This document shows, in pieces, positions 1-14,900 of a DNA stretch of 64,000 bases (positions are counted from its first letter, which is position 1; each line of letters starts with the position of its first letter). Made by a program: the position numbers and the translations under genes. A model generated the notes under the pieces. That model ran no database searches. It was not told the DNA's origin and was given only the letters and a program-made list of their open reading frames with translations. Source of the stretch: Maylandia zebra (taxonomy: Eukaryota > Chordata > Actinopteri > Cichliformes > Cichlidae); NCBI RefSeq assembly GCF_041146795.1, contig NC_135180.1:34394294-34458293 (forward strand). The letters run 5' to 3'.

Positions 1-126
1 GAGGAAACAGCTCCTATTTTGAGCAACTAGTTCTCTAGTTAAAAAAAAAAGCTACCAGACTGTTTGACAGAAGACAGTTCTCCTGATTGTAGATGTAAAT
101 TTATGCTGATGTTACTGATGTCATTA

Positions 127-3340
<3,214 letters not shown>

Positions 3341-3756
3341 GTCACCACCTTGGTAACCCAACAGGTATTATTTCCAATCGGCACAGTCCACTAACTCAGT
3401 GCGAGTCATTTTTAACGCAGTGTCCCTTTAAAACGACGCCTCGGAAACGTGTCGACACAGAAATAATACTTCTATAAACTCACCTTTTACCTTACTTGTG
3501 GCAAAATGCACAAAAAGGGCAGAAATGCGTCCCAAACACAGAACATCAATTCACAAAGCCGCCTGCGTAAGACACGCACGTATACACTTTCGTTGTAACT
3601 ATGGAGACAGGTGACACTAGCCTGAGAAGAAGCAAGTAGTAGCAAAAAGTTAATGAGTAGTTTAAATATGTATTATATGGCACATTTTTGATGCATATTG
3701 AAGATACAAAAAGGAACTTAACAACCCCCCCCCCCCCAAAAAAAACCCCCCAACCC

Positions 3757-4975
3757 TCGGCCACTTTATTAGGCACACTTGTTCAGGTGCTTGCTCAAGT
3801 TTTAATGTGATTAGCAGCAATCCATTGCATTTAGGCATGGAGACATAAGTAAAATCTCATATGTTGAAGTTCAAATTGAGGATCAGAATGGAGAAGAAAC
3901 GTTATTTAAGTGCCTTTGAACATAGCATGGTTGCTGGTGGCAGATGGCCTGATTTCAAAAAGTATTTCAAAAAGTGATAATTTGCTGGGATATTCCTACA
4001 AAACCATCCCCTGAGTTTACAAAGACTGGTCCAAAAAAAAAAAAGAAGGTATCCAACATACTACAGTTCTCTGGGAAAGGCAACAGTAACTCAAATAACC
4101 ACTTGTCACAACCAAGGTATGCATAAGAGCAAATCTGAATGCACAATGTCTTGAACCTTGAAGCAGATGGGCTGCAGAAGACTACACTTAGAGCTAGTCC
4201 TGTAGACTAAGAGCAGGAAAATGAGGGTACAATTTTCTGCAATTGGAAAGTTATAAAAACATTGCCTGTTCTCACCAGTCTTGATTTCTGCTGGAACATG
4301 CAGGTGGAAGGGTCAGAATTCTGCTTATATAACATGAAAGCATGGTTCCATCCTGCCTTGTATCAGTGGGTCAGGCTGCTGATGTAAAAGTGCGTGGGGA
4401 TTATTTCTTGTGACATGTTATGCCCCTTAGAAGAACTGAGCATAATTTAAACACCACATCCTACTTGACAATTGTTGCTTCAAGTAAGAACCTTCACCAT
4501 GTCCATCCATCTATACCAGGGGTGGGCAACTTCAGGCCTTGAGGGCTGGTGTCCTGCAGGTTTTAGATCTCACCATGGGTCAACACACCTAAATCAAGTG
4601 ATTAGTTCATTACCAGGCCTCTTCTAGACTTCTAGACATGTTGAGGAGGTCATTTAGCCATTTAAATCAGCTGTGTTGAATCAAGGACACATCTAAAACC
4701 TGCAGGACATCGGCCCTCGGGGCCTGGAGTTGCCCACCCCTGATCTATACCCACGTCCCAATCCAACAGTGCAGGTTTGGGATGTGATGGAACAGGAGAT
4801 TTGCATCATGGATGTGCAGCCAACAAAGCTGCAGCAACTGTGTGATGTTATCATGTAAATATGGGCCAAAACCCTCTAAGGAATGCTTCCAGTACCTCGT
4901 TGAATCTGCGCAATAAAGAATTAAGGCAATTCAGAAAGCAAATGAGGTCCAACCCAGTGCTAGAAAAGTGTACAA
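3757..4975 (+). mobile_element. Degenerate Tc1/mariner-like transposon interrupted by a hAT element
   Basis: The left end reads GGCCACTTTATTAGGCACAC, the usual terminus of a common teleost Tc1-like family. Decayed transposase-like stretches follow in the plus orientation, for example a GGCAACAGTAACTCAAATAA-type segment at 4079-4098, then ATGAAAGCATGGTTCCATCC, then GATTTGCATCATGGATGTGC after the insertion. The right end is decayed near 4975. Frames are broken by indels and a large internal deletion, so no active transposase remains. The nested insertion at 4517-4742 divides it. Confidence 0.8.
4517..4742 (+). mobile_element. hAT-type miniature transposon (MITE) nested in a Tc1-like copy
   Basis: A 226-bp element with inverted ends: the left starts CAGGGGTGGGCAACTTCAGG and the right, read in reverse complement, starts CAGGGGTGGGCAACTCCAGG, with similarity continuing for about 50 bp. 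It is flanked by a perfect 8-bp target duplication, ATCTATAC, at 4509-4516 and 4743-4750; 8 bp is the hAT signature. There is no coding capacity, so movement would have needed a hAT transposase supplied in trans. Confidence 0.92.
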
Positions 4976-6149
4976 AAATAACCCCAAGACTTGTGACAGC
5001 TAAAATTAATTTCCTCTAATTAAGTTTTAGATCACACAATCAACAACACCCAGTCAGCATCAATGATTTATTATAAAACATTTAGCATAAAAACGAATGA
5101 CCTCAGCTTTGAGAGTAAAAGCTGTTATCCAAACCAAATCCCAGAGCAAACTTCATGCCAGTTCTCAATATTGTCATCAGTTGGAAAGACCTTTGTAAGA
5201 CCTTACAACATCTGATGTGGTGATATGATTCATATACTATCTGTTCTCTCTGTTGACTGTGAATCTTTTACCTCACTTCTTTCAGAGACTTCAGTGTTTA
5301 CCACAGCTGTGTGGGATCTTTAGCAGAATAACACAGAGAATCATTTAGCTCTTCAATGTGAATGATGGGAAAGCAGTCCAAGTTGCACTCTTGTGCTCAG
5401 AGACACACAGACACCTTGAGCTACTGCCATGCGGGCTATGTGGTGACAGGTATGAAATGCCCCATGGCAGACTGGTCAGACAGGATGGCTGTGCAGTGTC
5501 AGTAAGAGATGGATGCCATCTTCTTAAGCACTTATGTAACTGAGATTTCTTGCTACAGCAAACTTTCACACAACTTCTGTTCAGGGGTTTCCCAAAATAC
5601 TCTATCCACTGTGACACTCTTAATTGTATTACAGAATACACATCCAGTTAAAAGCATGACGACATAAAAGGTCTTTTTTAGCCATTATAAAACAGTCTGT
5701 CTCGTTTGTCTTCAATCGCACTTCTTCTGGATTTGCGTGTTTATTAGGTCTGCTTCTTAAGGCTGTGTGTAAGATTTTTTCCTCTTGTAATTTTCAATCG
5801 TTACTCTTGTCTATCTTGTTTTCCTGTTGTTAAAACAGCAGTATACATTTGTAATGGATATTTTTGTAGGGGAAATAATTTGAAATATCCACACCAAATA
5901 TCCATACCACCAAACTTACTATCGATAAGAAAGTCAGTTCTATAACCGTTATACCATATTTGCCCACCAGATGGCAGTGTATGCCAATCAAAGTTTAGGT
6001 GTCACAACACAAACGACATAGATCAGCAACAACATTAAAAACAGACACACAGGTAACAGTAAAAGCATAATCTGTTTACAGTGCTGGGAAACCTTGGGAC
6101 CTAGGATTCATATGGCTTTTACTTTGACATATACCACCTACCTAAATTC
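4976..6149. other. Intergenic DNA between cdkl1 and tgfb1
   Basis: No splice-compatible exon with recognisable protein similarity is seen. Short overlapping frames on both strands near 5345-5641 have no familiar domain and are probably chance. Confidence 0.5.
5964..5977 (+). promoter_or_regulatory. CTCF-core-like motif upstream of tgfb1
   Basis: CCACCAGATGGCAG fits every position of the CTCF core CCASYAGRKGGCRS. Roughly 0.03 perfect matches are expected in 64 kb on both strands with even base composition. It lies between cdkl1 and tgfb1. Binding is inferred only. Confidence 0.4.
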
Positions 6150-6490
6150 CAATGTAGATCCCCCAATGTCATAGGGACTCCATGATGGCAGGGGCCTCCC
6201 CCAGCAGGACAACACACTGCAAAAACCTGCTCAGAAATGGATCAACAACACAGCCAAGATCCACAGGCTTTGGCTTTGTTTTCCATACTCCCAGTCAGAC
6301 TGAGCAACCGCAGGATTCCATAGAACAAGCCCAGTCCGTGAAGGCCCAATGGACCCAAAGACCCTACTTGTGCCAGGCATCGGCGGACAGCCCCAGAGGT
6401 CCTGTCTCCATGCCCAGACAGTGTATGGAGGATTTAACAACACTAAATAAGATGCTGTTGATGTTGTGGCTGACTGGTTTACAGTAATGA
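6150..6490 (+). mobile_element. Tc1/mariner-like transposon 3' fragment
   Basis: The segment around GGCCTCCCCCAGCAGGACAA (6192-6211) and the end TGATGTTGTGGCTGACTGGT (6459-6478) resemble the transposase C-terminal part and terminus of another common teleost Tc1-like family. The upstream part is not recognisable. Open frames on both strands here are relics, not genes. Confidence 0.6.
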
Positions 6491-7149
6491 CTGCTGACAT
6501 TTGATCACCCTTTTTTGTTTTTTTCTCACTATCTTATCATTAATGGTAATCAGAGCCATGGAAAAGCTGACACTTAAACAGCCTTTAGGTTCCTTGTTTA
6601 ACTGACAACTGTTGTTATAGTACTGCTGAAATACAAGGGGATTTTGCCCTGACTTTCCCCAATGCTGAATGTCACTATTTATTCTCAGTTTGTAATGAAC
6701 AGCTTATTCATGAGCACATTTGGCTAAACCTTAAAAAATTCCAAGAGTCTCCACTGTGCAACGATAGTTTGCTATCTTTACTTCTCTGTTGAATCATCCA
6801 TCAGAATGAGACAAAAAGATTGAAATAATCTAAGTTTGTTTTAGTCTAGCCCTTCTTTTGAAAATATACAATCTAACCTCTAAAAAGCACCCAGACGCAG
6901 AACAGTGCACCACACAGCCCTGCCCTGTTGGCTCCCAATGCTTTGAAATTCACTTTTCTATTTTTAAACCAGCTTGTCTCAAGTGGCTCAGTTCTTTGAC
7001 ATGGTTTGGCTTACACCTTTTTATCCACCAGGTAAATGTGGTGGGCATTCGGTGAAAAATTTGTATAAGACTTTATTGACATATCATCACTGCCTTGGTT
7101 GCAGACATCGCAGTGTGACAGAGGTAATGCTTCTAAAGTCAGTTATTAA

Positions 7150-8990
7150 GCATGTTCAGTTCCTGGCTTCCTGATGTGGACAGAAGTCAGCTCTGTTAAA
7201 CAGCAGATGTTTTACACTGCGGCCGTTACCCTCATTTCCTGGGCGGAGAGCTGCTCGCTCTAATAGAGTAACAGGAACAAGAGAAAGAGAAGAGCTAGAG
7301 GGGGGGAGAGAAAGAGGCAGAGCAAGGCAAAAGAAGTTATCTAAGCGCAGAGCTCCCACAAATCACTTTGTCACCAGCAAGCTCTGACAAGCAGGAGGAG
7401 AGAGAAAGAGTACGAGCAGAGACTCCGAGTTAAACAGAGGTGCGAATAGGGAGTCTTGTTGGTGGAGCCTCGAAGGAAGAAGGTGTGAAGAAACTGTAGA
7501 GGAAAATAACGAGGCGATACCGCTGGATGGACAGAGGGAAGATAGAAGAGAGACGAGACTAAAATCCAGTTCCCAAAACAGCATAAGTTAAGAGGGACGG
7601 CTACTGCTGTTGTTACTGCCGCTGTGTCTGGATGGTACATCACCATTTAAAGAAGGTGTGTCAAACTTAAAATCTGTTACCGGAGGACACTGTTTCATTG
7701 AGACTGACATTTTAATCTTCTGATAGCAAACGCGCTTGAGACATTTAATCTCACAAGTGGAACCCAGAGAGCATACACTATCGTATTATCATGTTTGAGA
7801 GAGAGGAGAGGGATAGAGAGACAGCTGCTCTGTCTGTGAAGTAGGCATGAGACAGAGGCGTTGAAAGCAATTTCTGGTGTAGTGCAGCTGTACACAGATC
7901 ACATGTTGTTACTAGTAAAAAGAGGTAGTTAGAGCCAAGAGCAGTACATGTTTGTGAAATGTTTTTCTATAGGGGCATGTGCAGGTTTGTGACTGGTATT
8001 GAATAAGCTGATGAAAGTAACTTCTTTGAGAACAATTTCTTTCTTTTAACCATTGATATTTGATTAGCTCCGGACTGACTAAAAGCGCCTGAGAGTTTTA
8101 TCTGGACTGTAAAGGTTGAGGTCATCTCACCAAACCTAAAAAAAATAGGAAGATCATTTTCAAACTTTTTAAGCAGAGACTATTATTAATATTTTCTCTT
8201 TATTACAGAACATTACAGGGGAAATATTTGTCATTAGCACTAATAAGAAATTGTGCCAATTTAAACGTCTTAGTCTTAGATAACAAGTAACTTGGGCTCT
8301 GTAAACACCTGTCTTCATTTTGCTGAGTGCCATACTACTCTTTTCACATTCACTTAGGTTGCCTCTGTAAGAAAGACTGTGGTGACATGTGGAGGATGAT
8401 ATGCTAGCTCTAAAATAGACAGGATTCAGTTTATATAATAACATAATATAATCCTGGATTTGGAGGTTTGAAAACATATCGGTCAAACATTGGTCTGTGA
8501 GCACAGAAACAAATCTGCTGAATCCTTGATGGGTAGTAGTTTGTTTTGGACCTAGAGGTGTTGTAGAAACTTACAAAAGGGCACTGACTGTGTGCATGGG
8601 CTCTTTTAGCATTTGACAGCTCTGTTCTGGACTTGCTTCATCCTGTGGGACGTAACTGGGTTACCTGTTTGGCTGAGTCAGAGGCTGGGTCGTCACTGGA
8701 TGTCTGTCTGCTCACTGGGATTCTTTCCACCTGTTTCTATGCAAATAAGACAGATGTGTTAGGTACTTTTTACAGCAGCAGTGACAGCCGTGGTGGTGAA
8801 TTTTCAGGACTCTCCACACTGCTGTAATTGTTTTGTCGTGTGTAAACACTTTGCGTCAGTGACACCTCTCCACTGAGTGATTCACTGTTCCCAAAGGATC
8901 CCCGGTTGGACGAAGGCATTGAAAGGGAAGTTGGAGGAGCTTTTACTAAGAACCAAAGAACACAAGTGACTGCACAGACAGGCTGTCAAC
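7150..8990 (+). promoter_or_regulatory. tgfb1: tgfb1 upstream and 5' UTR region, purine-rich
   Basis: About 7260-7570 is strongly purine-rich on the plus strand (runs of AGAGAAAGAG type), after a short CpG-containing stretch near 7215-7260. This is a plausible tgfb1 transcription start region, since mammalian TGFB1 has a long 5' UTR. A perfect AP-1 site, TGAGTCA, lies at 8674-8680; AP-1 control of TGFB1 is known in mammals. The start site and any 5' UTR intron cannot be fixed from sequence. Confidence 0.35.
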
Positions 8991-11900
8991 ATGAAATTGT
9001 GGTTCTTGATATTGATGGTAGTGTACATGGTGGGCAGTGTACACAATCTGTCTACATGTAACACTGTGGACTTGGAGATGGTGAAGAAAAAACGCATCGA
9101 GGCCATTAGGAGCCAGATCCTCACCAAACTGCGTTTGCAAAAGGCACCAGAAGAGGCTGGGGAGAAGGAAGAGATCCCTGCCAACTTGCTATCACTCTAC
9201 AACAGCACCAGTGAGATTCTGAAGGAGCAGCAGGTTCTGGAAGAGGAAAACATCCCCACAGAACAAAAGGAGGAGGAATACTTTGCCAAGGTGGTTAACA
9301 GGTTCATCATGAAAGGTGAGTATAAAATTACCCTTAGCAGCAATATATAAATCTTGAATCTGTGAATCCTGATTGAATATTAAGAAAGGGGGCAATTCCT
9401 GATGGCTTAACTATAGTTGAATGTCAAGTAATGACTGTTATTTATGCTACTACATTTACAAGCTGAGACATAATTCAAGGTGAACACTAGCATTGCACTG
9501 ACACTTTCCACTCTGAAAAAATAGTTATTGTCCAGATGTCACATGAAGTGCTGCTGTTAATCCCTCCACTACGGCAATACTGCGGTAATAATGTTGTTAT
9601 TACTAGCAGAAACAAAACAATAGCATTGTTTACAGTCCCCCTGTACAGTCCTTACTGCTCTTTGTCTGGTTGATCAACACTAATATTAAATATAGTGCAC
9701 ACAGTGCTGTCCAGAAGTTTCAAGCTGCACTCCCAAGCATTCACCGTATGCCTTATGGCTGGTGTCAGTTCCAATCTTGACCATAAATTCCCTCAACACG
9801 TGTAACCCTTATGATCTCCACCAAAGATCCTGAGGCAGTTTCAGGGGTTCAGAGATCACAGGCATTACAAGTTAGCAGAACTCTGTGCAGCATCTGGTCT
9901 GATGCTGTGTTGCTTACATGATATCTATGGCATTTTTACTGCTTTATTACTGCTCTTTGTCTGGCAAGGCTGCATATGATGTTTGTTCAGCCAAATGGTT
10001 TCTGGCTGTAATTGCCTAATGATTCCCAAACTATTACGATAAACATATTTTCTAGTTTTGCTTCTATGCTCCATTGTTCTCTGCATGTCTATACTCATCA
10101 CCCTATCAGGCAGCCATCCACACTATCCCCCTTTTATCCACCACTTCAAACAGCACACTTTAGTGGATGGACCATGCTCAGGAGTGTGTAGACCAAAGAG
10201 AGAACAAAGCAACCTTCAAAATGAAGAGCACAATTTTGTTCTGCTTAGGTAACAACCAAAGAACAGGATGAAAAGTAGAAAAGCAATAGGAAGAGACATG
10301 AAATGAACTCCTTCACCCATGCTTGCTCTTTTTCTCTTTCATTTTCTCTTTTTTCTTTCTCTCTGACTTTGACCCTCAGGGATTGGGGTTTTCCTGTAAC
10401 TTGAGCATTGAGTTCTCCCTTGCTTAACCTGTCACTTGTTCTCCATCACTTTTGCTTCTCTTTGTCACTGACTAGTTTCAGTGTGTCCCTTGAACCATGA
10501 TTATCCATATTGCACGCTCTCTCTCTCTCTCACTTCTTTCCTTTGCACTCCTCTATCTGCGGGTTTCCTGAGCTTATTATATCAATGTGTTTGCAGTGTG
10601 TTTGTGACAGGGCAGCTTGACAGGAAGGAAGACAGGCTGATGGCCACTGAGATCTTGAATGACTCAGGTCCGGTCCGGTGCAAGCGGTGCCCATGGGGAG
10701 CATGTGTTTCCTATAGCTCTGGAATGCCACAGAACACCCATCCACTGCCTTATCTATCCGCTGCCTTGTTTTGAATCAGCTAATAAGGGAACAGCTGAAA
10801 GTAGCTGCCCCCTTACTCACGAGGGGTCACAACAGCATGTAGCACCACGTATTTGATTTGGCAGGTTTTTATGTCGGATGACTTTCTGGGAGGAGACACA
10901 AGGGATTTGTCTCCTCCTGGGATCAAGCTAGGGATTTTGCTGTTTCAATCCTGGGAGGTTCGCTTGCTAGGGGAATGTGTAAACCATTACACTATGGAGC
11001 CACTGTTGAGTCAACCTCTGCACACTGAAAAAGGAGAATGACAAATGTATGAGGATAAATGTTAAGGCCATCAAGTACTGCTTTGCAATTGTGAATTTAA
11101 AAAAAGCCACACATACACACACGCAAGGATTTTATCCAGCTTCTGCTTTTCTGTAATACGTTGTTTGAACGAAACAACAGAAATAGAATACAGGGGGAAA
11201 AATATTTTTATTTCCATTAACAATTCTTTTCTACATTTAAATCTTATTGGGCAGCAGACACTTTCCTGACTCTCAAAATCATTCTACGGGGGAAACATAT
11301 TTGTGTGCAGAGCATTTAGAACATAATAGGTTTAGTCTTCATTGTGGTAATTGTGTGGTAGATTAAGCTAAATTCCTTTTGCTGTTTAGCACTCATATAT
11401 CTCCCTTGAAGCCCACACAAGTTATCCTCCTATTAAAAGGAGTTTTGGTCCAATTTACACGAGGGAACGCTTTTCTCATTTGGAAGCTAGCCACTTTGTG
11501 CTATTCTGGGATGAAAGTAGTTCACTTCTCTGAAGTAATTATTGTAGTTACAAGTAAATGAACTTAAAGCTGTATTGTAGAAAGGAGTAGCAACAAGGGA
11601 CCAAAGTCAAGTGTGAAATAGGGTGAAGTGGGGAAACAAGACATTGATGAGGGGGCTGTGAGAAGGTGGAGCTGAGAGGGAAGAAGGCCAATATTTAGTC
11701 AGTTGCTGGAATCTGGTTCCTCCTACTGGTAATTATAGAGCTGTTACTCAACCTGTCACAACAGCTGTCCCCGGCTTACCTGTGGATAGGCCTTGATTCA
11801 ACACACAAATCCCCCCACACCCACATTTATATGCAGGCTAGGATGCTATCTCTACCCCGTCTAGCAGAGAGAGAGATTTTTTTAGCTGAGCATGGAGCTC

Positions 11901-14900
11901 ATTTCTTACACTTTCTACTCTAAATGATTAATTTTGATCACAGAGCCAATGCAAACTCTGTTAATTGGAAAGTAGAAGTGAAGATAAAGCGTCAACGTAA
12001 TTATGGTGCAGCAGCCAATATGCTTCTTAGGGGAAGTGACTTAATTTCCTGTTTTGCAAACACTTCTCTAACCCTTAACACATTTATCTCACTTTTCTCA
12101 AACTAAATGGAGACTCTGACTTTCCGTGCATGCGTTTGCCTGGCACACCAATTCCACTTGACATACTGTACGTTGTTGTGACCGTCTGTGTTTCCATTCA
12201 TATGCTTCAAACCAAATATTTGACTGCTCTGGGTGGTACCAGTAAACTGTCATCTCATTTCCCGTTACACTCCACATCAGTTCTTTTTGGTTTCAGTTCG
12301 GCCTCACTGCAAGGGGTGAAACACTACCTCAGCCACAATGCAGATGGTAGATGATATACAAGCAGCCGTGACATGGAGTATCCTGGTACAGCCTGGGCTG
12401 AATATGTAGCACAAGTATGCAAGGCTGGGTTGCAATTCCTATCAGAGAGTAATTCCCGGACTTGAGAGCAGAGAACCCTTGCTTTGGCAGGCTGAGACAG
12501 AGTAGAGGGTTTGGGTCCTGGCCAGTACTTGCGCTCCATTGATACACATCTCCAATTTCTCCACACCCCCACTCACACCCTCTCACCCCTCACAACTGTG
12601 AGTTATATTCAAGAGTGCATTCTTCCCTGTGCTGTTTCCTTACCATTGTGTTTAACAGTTACATTGCCCCTCTCTGAGCCTCTCACTCGCTTTCTATAGT
12701 GTTTCACTCTTGATCTTCTGCCTTCCTGTGCTTATCTTTGCATGTGACTGTTCGACGTAATCTTTTCGATCGTAACACTCATACATTTATGGTGTTAAAG
12801 CCTCCAGTAGCTTGTCTCTGTTTTTTATCAAGCCCTCTAGGCATCTTCATGCTATGATTAAAGTTGCGCATATGGGCAGCAAAACTGTAAAAGAACAAAA
12901 TATTCATGTTGGTCAACTTTAGCAACAGCTGGAAGAGATGAACACTTGGCTGCAGTTATGATTATTGAGTAACACTGAGCTCAGCCATTTTATCTGATTA
13001 ATGTGTAATCCTGACAAGCACTTATGAAAGAAGCCTTTCATTTACTTTATTCATAAAAAACATTGATATACATCTAAGTGTTGTAATGTTTACTAAATAT
13101 CAGTGTTGTTAACAGTTTAGAAGTTAAAAATTGTAATTAACTTGGCTTGATTTGAAAAATCTGAACCCGCTAATTCGAGAGTCCTGATGTTTTTGAGCCA
13201 TATGTCCATTAATTCTAACCTTACAATGCCCAGTCATCCCTTTAATAATCATAGTTCTTTTCTTTGTGTTTACAGATATTACACTAAAGACCATTTACAT
13301 TAAATACCATTTACCAAATACAGTAACGATAGGATGACTTACCAAATAAGCTCTAGGAGTGGTCTCACAAAAAAAAAACAAGTAAAGATTCATGATTAAA
13401 AATAACCAAAACGTGTAATGAAAAATTAGTAAATCCTAAACACAAATAGAATGTTTTAATGCCAAAACTTGTTGCCTTTGCCTAATGTTAATGAATTCAG
13501 AGGAAAATGGCAAAATGAGGGAGAGCAGAGAAACAGCAGAGGTGTAGAGTGAAGGTTTTTTGGGACTAGCTCACATCTAAGCATTTAAATATACTAGTGC
13601 AGTGCCTTTTAAAGTAGGTCATAAACCATCATAACATTACTGTATTAAAAAGAGATCAGCTATAAGGTTCGAACGTGTTTGAATGATTGCATACGTTTAA
13701 ATGTGGTAGACAGGCAGATTGTGGGTTGCAGCTTTCTTGAGAACTGCACATTTAAGTACCAAGAAGTTGTCTGTCACAGGAAACCACAGACAATAATCAT
13801 CATATAAAGTTAAATTGAAAATTGAAAAAAGGTATTTTGTGAGAGCCTTTTTAGTTTTAAACTAGGCGTGATGACATTTAGTAACATTGTGGCTTATTCT
13901 TATTTTATCACATTCTACAAAAAGGCACTTTGAGGGTTCATTCCTGGCTTTATGCTTAAAGTTATAATTAAATTCATGTTAGGGTAAACTTGGCCTAGTT
14001 GGAATGGTTCAACGGAGAGGTCAAAGGGTTGGCAAAGTTAGCCAAAGAAACATGCCTCTTTTGTACATATGTGCCCCTCCCCCTAAATACAGAGTGGAGC
14101 AGCAGTAACTGTAGGAGAAAGACTGTTAGCAGAGAACAAAGCACAGAGAACCCCTCATCTGAACAACATCAAGTTTAACACTGCACCCACTTGGGTCTGC
14201 AGCAATACAAATGCCATGTTTAAAGCAAGTTTGATACGGAGTTATTGAGACAGTCAAAGAAAAGATTTCTTGGAAGTTCTATGTTGTGCTGACTGACATT
14301 TGGTCCTGGTCCAACATTTAAACTGTTCCACATTAGCTTTCTTTACGTTTTTAAATATAATAATAACTCCTAAAAGACTAAAAACACATTACAACTAGCT
14401 TTTAATAAAAGACAGTTTAAAGTACATCTACCATGAAAGTTGGTTCCCTTCGTGATGGATGAAGTTCTTTTGAAATATTGTACCACAAGATATACATGAG
14501 ATGTACATCTGCCCATTAAACATTAAATGCACTTAGATGGGTTGTTTGTCAAAATATCAAAACATAATTTCCTCTTCTTACATCATACAGAAAAAAACAA
14601 CTCAAACACCAACTACAAGCCCACGGTCATCTCAATGAGCTTCAACATCGCTCAGATACGGAGTAACGTCGGGGGCAATCTGCTACTCACCAGAGCAGAG
14701 CTACGGATGCTCATCAAGGAGCCCATGATTTTGTCTGAGGAGAGAGTGGAGCTATACTATAGCCAGGGGACCTCGACTCGTTACCATGCGTCTCGCTTTG
14801 TCACAAACATGCTGAAGGACAAATGGCTGTCCTTTGATGTCACTGAACCTCTGCGGACCTGGCTCCAAGGGAATGGTGAGATAAGCATTTATTTTTACTT

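Noticed and set aside
3722-3755. Poly-C and poly-A block beside the Tc1 element as a functional structure
   Set aside because: Most likely homopolymer slippage; length may also be affected by sequencing error.
10925-11005. Functional tRNA-Val gene
   Set aside because: The A and B boxes are present but the stems do not pair well and the sequence continues into a SINE body.
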